The notes under the pieces are model-generated. The model was given only the letters and a program-made list of their open reading frames with translations, ran no database searches and was not told the origin of the DNA. The position numbers and the translations under genes are program-made. From NCBI GenBank assembly GCA_000697355.1, contig JNEN01001211.1:62001-126000 (forward strand): a stretch of 64,000 nucleotides of DNA. Direction: 5' to 3'. Below are positions 59,362-64,000 of the stretch, one piece after another. How positions within the stretch are numbered: position 1 is the first letter of the stretch; every line of letters starts with the position of its first letter. The DNA comes from Syncephalastrum monosporum B8922. Lineage: Eukaryota; Mucoromycota; Mucoromycetes; Mucorales; Syncephalastraceae.

Positions 59362-60369
59362 TTACAGCTCGTTGAACGCGGTCTCGCCACCTTTGGTCTC
59401 GATGCCAATAAGTTTGCCATTGTTCAGAGGGATGCTACCCGTGGTATAACCATGGAGTTGTCTATAAAGAAGTCATGTGAGTCGCTATTGTATTGCTAAG
59501 TCGACAAGACTTACTTGGCGACCGTCTCCAAGGGCGTCCAAGAGCTAAAGTCGGCCTTGGGCATGAACTTGCGGTTCATGGGTGTGTCCAGCGTTACACT
59601 ATGAGCCGCCTCAAAAGCATCAGTGATTCACTCACAAAGCCTCGTAGTCTATATGTACTTACGGGCAGATGGCACAGACTTTGCCTTCCAGACCACTACC
59701 AGGCGCAGCGAGATCAGATACGAGGTGGTGCACAGCTGCCTTGGCTACACCATAGCCAATCATACCGGGAGTAGCGCCCTGGGCGGCCAAAGCACCCGTC
59801 AAAACCAACAGACCATCCCTTTAACGACAAAAGAGACGTGAGTACGGATTTATTTCGTCAGATGAAAAGTGCCTTACTTGTCAAGATGCTGAGCGGCCAA
59901 GTGAGAAGCGACGAGAGAAGAGTTGATCGACTGCTTTAACATGAGCTCGCTGTTGCCAAGGAACTCTGAAGGTTGCAAAAGTCAACTTCGAGGTCCTGTC
60001 TGCTCGGACGAAACCGACGTACCTTTGCTTGCAGCATTGCCACCGGCCCAGCCACCGGCAACACAGAAAAGAGCCTTGAGCTTCTGGCCGTTCAGCACAT
60101 TCTCGAGCACTTTGGTGACGCTCGCAGCTTGCTTCTCGAGCGAGTCTTCGATTTTGATAATCGCGTTGTGCTGTGCCGTCGTGTTTTCGGCCAAATCGAT
60201 ACTGGTCACCGACTTTTTTTTTTTTTTGGTAGGACAATACGAGTTAGCTTTCTTTTCCGCCTCCCTCTTTTCATATCTACTTTACCCAGCCTTGTTCCTT
60301 GAAGTAGGTCACCAGGGCGCGTCCGAGAGCACCTGCACCGCCGTAGACTGCGAGATTGTTGACCGTCAT
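59362..60369 (-). CDS. QDPR: Dihydropteridine reductase (quinoid, QDPR)
   Basis: Six exons: 60286-60369, 60023-60212, 59878-59965, 59663-59818, 59515-59598 and 59362-59461, giving 233 residues, the usual length for QDPR. It has the dinucleotide motif [12 protein letters not shown], the ID after the second strand (SIDLAEN), [14 protein letters not shown], the catalytic YGVAKAAVH and the ending [20 protein letters not shown]. The enzyme reduces quinonoid dihydrobiopterin with NADH to recycle tetrahydrobiopterin for aromatic amino acid hydroxylases in the cytosol. In fungi tetrahydrobiopterin use is best known in early-diverging lineages, which fits the inferred placement. No hydroxylase lies in the window. 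Confidence 0.95.
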
Positions 60370-61024
60370 GTTGAAATGCAAAAGCAAAAAGAAATAAAAG
60401 AAGGATTTATCCAGTCACGGTTCCCTCATTTTTCCTGCATTTTGTACCTTCACCCGTGAGAAAGCATTTCACGCACCGCAATGCATTGTTTGTCTTATGC
60501 TGCACTAAAACAGAAGAGGGTATTTCAACTGCTTTCCAGGCACGTCTGGCTGATGGTCATACGTTGTGCGTACACACCTTTCGCATCCTGCTGTGACAGC
60601 ACAGCAAAACAACGCCGTGGTGGCCGAGCTGTATTGGATGCTCAAGGCCATCAAGGGAATTACGGGTGTCACGGCCGTGTCGTGCTAAAAATGTCTTCCA
60701 AAATTGACACCTTGTTTAACAATATCACAGGACAAACAAGAGAATTAAGGAAACTGTTGTCAATGGCGGCCACCATATGAATTCAATTTCCCGCCAAAAT
60801 CTGATCCATGGGGCCGAAATCAATCGGTTGACTGCCGACAACAGTGTGTCAAACGATCCACATTGTAATCTTTCATTCCATTCTCTGCGTTTACCTTTGA
60901 TCGCTTTCTTTAATCCTCCCAGCTTTATTCGCTATCTAGCTGCTCACTTATGTCACCCATGACTCACGTTTGAATACAAGTAAAAGAAACGATCGCAGCA
61001 AAGCTGTAGAGCCATGCAACCATC
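60370..61024. other. Intergenic region, QDPR upstream flank
   Basis: 655 bp with the QDPR promoter at the left. A 99-codon frame at 60481-60780 shows no motif and is probably chance or a remnant of a mobile element. Nothing else recognised. Confidence 0.5.
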
Positions 61025-61176
61025 GCATGCAAGGTGGAGACCATCTTCTGCAAGAGTTTGGTCCGTGTTGACTGTTGCTCGTTTGTGTTAGACTTCCTTG
61101 CGTAACCAATCGTGATCCATCCGTGCTTTCGCCTTATGGAACGTATATAGTCGCTGTGGTTGAACAGATGTTTCAC
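61025..61176 (-). pseudogene. Serine-recombinase-like coding fragment, copy A
   Basis: On the minus strand the segment reads ITIGYARKSNTNEQQSTRTK followed by LLQKMVSTLHA. The Y-x-R-x-S in IGYARKS resembles the catalytic N-terminal motif of serine recombinases such as IS607-type transposases, where the Ser attacks DNA. The similarity stops after STLHA and unrelated sequence follows to a stop at 60964. It is a fragment only, with no N-terminal domain or remaining catalytic part seen. A diverged second copy lies about 660 bp away. Confidence 0.45.
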
Positions 61177-61687
61177 CGCACTTTCTAAACATCATATTCG
61201 TAATGTAAGGCAAATAATCTTCATCTAGTTTATGAGCGCATTATTTTAATACCGAAGTGCTCAGGCTTGAGAACCCATAGGTTCCTGCATCTGGTATGTT
61301 TTGAGCCGACTTGCATATCCTTCTGGCGACCAAATTGGGGATCGCTGTTTATTGTTGCCTCATGAACTGTCGAACATCTTCTGGTATGGTTGAGAGGCCT
61401 GCGAAACCGAGCACCAACAAGACGAATTTTCGATGGACAGTTTCTTGCGAAACAAATCAAATCTTGTTTACAAACGACAAAAAAGTGAGTGATTAAAATA
61501 TGTATTTGAAGTGTTTCCCGATGAGTTAATGACCTTTATTTTATCTATTACCTTGGAAGTCACCGTTGACATGCCGTAATTCACCCATTACAGCAGTAGC
61601 GCTGGCAGTCTTGTTGACGTCCCTCGTCATGAGGGCAAATTTGCATTGCAAACGGGTGAAACATAAACTTTTTGACACCCGTCTTTG
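61114..61687. other. Sequence between the two recombinase-like fragments
   Basis: About 570 bp. The minus-strand frame at 61230-61460 has no recognisable motif. It may be part of the same decayed mobile element; I cannot support a gene. Confidence 0.4.
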
Positions 61688-61786
61688 GCATGCAAGGTGG
61701 AGACCATCTTCTGCAAGAGTTTGGTTCGTGTTGACTGTTGCTCCTTCGTGTTTGATTTCCTGGCATATCCATTTGTGATGTACGAT
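61640..61786 (-). pseudogene. Serine-recombinase-like coding fragment, copy B
   Basis: Minus-strand reading TNGYARKSNTKEQQSTRTKL, then LQKMVSTLHA and KDGCQKVYVSPVCNANLPS ending at a stop. Against copy A over about 90 bp, 11 codons differ and 9 of the differences are synonymous. A neighbouring frame continues further (RDVNKTASATAVMGELRHVN), suggesting one frameshift. This is a decayed transposase-like gene piece, and the family name (IS607-type) is inference from the Y-x-R-x-S motif. Confidence 0.5.
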
Positions 61787-61866
61787 ATTCGTGGAATTTT
61801 TCGGATATGTCTTGGCTGTCAAGTACCCATCGATTGTTTTGACACTAGCACAAGCATTCTAAAATG

Positions 61867-62355
61867 CTCCAGAGTTAAGGGAGCCGACCCGCCAAATTTG
61901 GCCCCGCTGGGATTTTTGGCTCTGGCAGGGTAAATACGATTATGCCTAGGTTTTCAAGCTCAACATCCCGTGAACACCGTTTTTTGACTTGCGCATAGTA
62001 AAAGCGGACCTTGCGCATCTTTTCCAGGTACTTTCACGTTGGTTTGGCCAAGTGGTGACAACGTTGTAGACGAATCTCCTCATGCGCGAAGAGCAAGGTT
62101 CAACATCGCGAGAGAGTAACTTGAGATGATAAAAATGGACAACGAGATGATTATGGTTCGATGGCTTAAGCGAGATGAGATTGTTTAGGGAGATGAGCGG
62201 AATGGAGGCATGGTTGGGCTTGGGCTTGCTGGACAAAGAAAAAGAACAAAGTCAAATTTTCCCTGCCAGAGCGCGAATTCAGCGCCCAAAAAGCTTCAAG
62301 TCACGAAAAGTTGGGCGTGGCCAAATTTGCGGGGTCGGCTCCCTTAACTCTGGAG
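61867..62355. mobile_element. 489-bp element with imperfect terminal inverted repeats (MITE-like)
   Basis: Both ends begin CTCCAGAGTTAAGGGAGCCG facing inward, then continue with CAAATTTGGCC and later GCTCTGGCAGGG. The left terminal repeat is about 68 bp (61867-61934) and the right about 94 bp (62262-62355) because of an internal insertion or deletion. No intact transposase is inside; a 50-codon minus-strand frame (EKMRKVRFYYAQVKKR) runs out through the left repeat. I cannot define a target-site duplication with confidence. It lies next to recombinase-like fragments, but a link between the two is not shown. Confidence 0.7.
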
Positions 62356-62716
62356 TATTTAACTAGATTGGTCATGAGTCGCTTCAGTGCGGTGTTGGAT
62401 CATCGAAGTGACGGGTTTGAGAACTTCAGTGATCATCACTGAAACTCTCACATTTCTATGATGACGTCACTACCCTAAAGCTAATCCCGATACTGGCAGC
62501 ATGAAAGTGCAGTTTGCTCGCGAAGCGCGAAGAGGCTGTAACCCACACAATAAGAGCACACAAATGCTTGTAAGAAATTTGATGTCATAGTATATTAACA
62601 GATAACAGACCAGCTGTTGCGTAAAAGAAAATGGATGTTCTATGTGTCTATCAATTTTTGGAGTACTAGTAGTAACTGGAGTATGTAGACGGCGGTATAT
62701 TGATGTGGGATGAAAT
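62356..62716. other. Intergenic region, thaumatin-like gene 3' flank
   Basis: 361 bp with no gene. It contains an ACTTCAGTGATCATCACTGAA-type short palindrome around 62423-62444 that could form a small hairpin. Confidence 0.5.
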
Positions 62717-63586
62717 TTAGTTGCCACCCTTGCTACCACCACCGCTGCCGCCACCGCTGGGGCAGAATGTAACGGTGTACTTGTCGGCCTTGCAACCAAA
62801 GGTGCTGGTCTTATCATCATAGGCATAGCTGTAGGCGTCGGGGCAGCCCTTCTTGAACACGTCGGCGTACTTGCTGGCCTTGCACTTTTCGGGCGAGTTG
62901 TAGCTACCACGGCAGCAGTACTCGTCGGTGTTGAAAGCAGCACAGGCGCTCTTGCACGCGCCATCCTCGCCCTTCAGCTCCTTGGGGCACGATGGCAGGC
63001 TGCCGCACGTGGGGGACTTGCACTCGCCCGAGCCACCTTCGGGGGCGATGCTGATGGGCAGGTTGAAGCCATCGACAAAGCTCACGTCGTAAAAGTCCTC
63101 GCCGCCATAGCCCTTGAACAGGAATTCGGCAAGCGAGACAGCGGAGCCATAGTCGCCGCAGTTGCCGCCGCTCTTGCAGCCCCAGATGCGGCCGTTCCAG
63201 TCGCTGCTGACCTTGAACTGGTGCGACGAACCGGCACCGACTTGTGTGGAGCCACCATCGCCACCCCCGCCACCACCACCGCTGCCGCCGCCGTTATCGA
63301 GCTTGTGGACGTCAAGACCGTCACTGCAGCTGTTCTTCACAGTGATGGTAACACCGCCGCCATTGCCACCCGACGAGGTCGAGTTGCCACCGGAAGAAGA
63401 CGACGACGAAGGAGAGGAGGAAGAAGAAGAAGAAGAGGAAGAAGAAGAATGACCAGAGGAGGAGGAAGCGGATGTGGAAGGGCTAGAGGAAGCAGAGCCA
63501 GCGCCGGCGCTGTTGCTTGCAGTAGGAGCGGAGAGGGTCACGCCAGCCAGGGCGGCAAGAGAGAGGATCTTGACAATGTTCAACAT
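62717..63586 (-). CDS. Secreted thaumatin-like (PR-5 family) protein with Ser-rich linker
   Basis: Single-exon gene of 289 residues. A signal peptide is clear: MLNIVKILSLAALAGVTLSA. A Ser-rich linker of about 45 residues and a Gly-rich tract follow, then the thaumatin domain: VTITVKNSC, GRIWGCKSGGNC, LAEFLF, FYDVSFVDGFNLPISI, ending in KYTVTFCPSGGG. Many Cys residues (16-type pattern) indicate disulphides. Some members bind or hydrolyse beta-1,3-glucan; fungal ones are often cell-wall associated. The C-terminus is a Gly/Ser tail without a GPI-type hydrophobic end. Start is the ATG at 63586 before the signal peptide; upstream in-frame codons read through the leader. A TATA-like TTTTATAT lies near 63733. 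Confidence 0.92.
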   Translation of the reverse strand: MLNIVKILSLAALAGVTLSAPTASNSAGAGSASSSPSTSASSSSGHSSSSSSSSSSSSPSSSSSSGGNSTSSGGNGGGVTITVKNSCSDGLDVHKLDNGGGSGGGGGGGDGGSTQVGAGSSHQFKVSSDWNGRIWGCKSGGNCGDYGSAVSLAEFLFKGYGGEDFYDVSFVDGFNLPISIAPEGGSGECKSPTCGSLPSCPKELKGEDGACKSACAAFNTDEYCCRGSYNSPEKCKASKYADVFKKGCPDAYSYAYDDKTSTFGCKADKYTVTFCPSGGGSGGGSKGGN

Positions 63587-64000
63587 TGTGTGTGTGTGTA
63601 GAAAGTAGTATGTGGATATAAGAAAAGAAGGAGTGTATGTGTGTGATAGGAAAGTAAGACTTTCAAAGATAAGTGAAGGAAAAGACTTGTTTGATGTTGA
63701 TGATGGACGACACCACTCCATCCTGACTTCTTTTATATCCAGGCACCTGTCTGAAACCAAAGTCTGGCACAGATCGGCACATTTATTAATCGTGATAGAA
63801 GAAAAGGAACAGGAACCTTGGCAGGCACACTGACACAAAAATTTATGGCTGCTGATTGGTTACGTTGCAATGTCCTTTGAAAGGTGGAACATGACTTTAG
63901 CGCACGGGCCAGTCATGATCAACGTACACTGTGTCACCAGGCAAGAGAAACGAAAGAGCGGATGCTGACACTTATGACCGCTCCACACCGCTTCTCAACT
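63587..64000. other. Upstream flank of the thaumatin-like gene
   Basis: Promoter and leader region of the thaumatin-like gene, up to the window edge. GT-rich sequence at 63585-63600 and 63635-63645 belongs to the leader. No other gene seen. Confidence 0.55.

Noticed and set aside
1..64000. CRISPR arrays, operons or prokaryotic islands
   Set aside because: No regularly spaced direct repeats were seen, and the genes have introns and separate promoters.

Overview
The window is nuclear DNA of a filamentous fungus. It has spliced genes on both strands with short introns (43 to about 120 nt), no operons, and a purely eukaryotic gene set: a TFIIIC subunit, Ssn6/Cyc8, CPSF100, PIF1, cellular RdRP, LSm7, ribosomal proteins uS8 and eL24, and a Dnf-type flippase. 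Gene content and style, including a cellular RNAi RdRP, a thaumatin-like secreted protein and a TauD/TfdA-like dioxygenase, suggest an early-diverging fungus, most likely Mucoromycota (Mucorales). That placement is inference; no rRNA or tRNA gene was seen.

Layout. 1-6 kb: 3' part of a TFIIIC large-subunit gene, bleomycin hydrolase, an unrecognised four-exon gene and an amidohydrolase. 8-16 kb: CYC8/SSN6, a two-finger GATA factor of the iron-repressor type and an SP-RING SUMO-ligase-like gene. 18-28 kb: an Apd1-like ferredoxin, a TauD/TfdA-like dioxygenase, a 3.6-kb gene-free stretch, an Ayr1-like reductase and PIF1. 28.5-32.5 kb: a five-exon RNA-dependent RNA polymerase with an N-terminal RRM. 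33.1-39.1 kb: an almost perfect 2,174-bp inverted repeat, each arm carrying the same Ser/Pro-rich ORF, around a 1.6-kb spacer that holds a spliced 33-residue zinc-knuckle microprotein. 39.8-52 kb: a sulfotransferase relic, uS8, a dysferlin-domain protein, a RasGEF, COA4 and CPSF100. 52-60.4 kb: a P4-ATPase, eL24, LSm7 and dihydropteridine reductase. 61-62.4 kb: decayed mobile DNA. 62.7-63.6 kb: a secreted thaumatin-like protein.

Most genes are ordinary housekeeping genes arranged as convergent or divergent pairs, with no evidence of a biosynthetic cluster. I rebuilt the spliced models by hand. The complete multi-exon models for which exon lengths were summed are multiples of three and join conserved domains in frame. 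The least ordinary observations are a candidate 1-nt microexon needed to keep eL24 in frame, the long inverted repeat about 600 bp upstream of the RdRP gene, the zinc-knuckle microprotein in its spacer, and two diverged copies of a serine-recombinase-like coding fragment whose differences are mostly synonymous.
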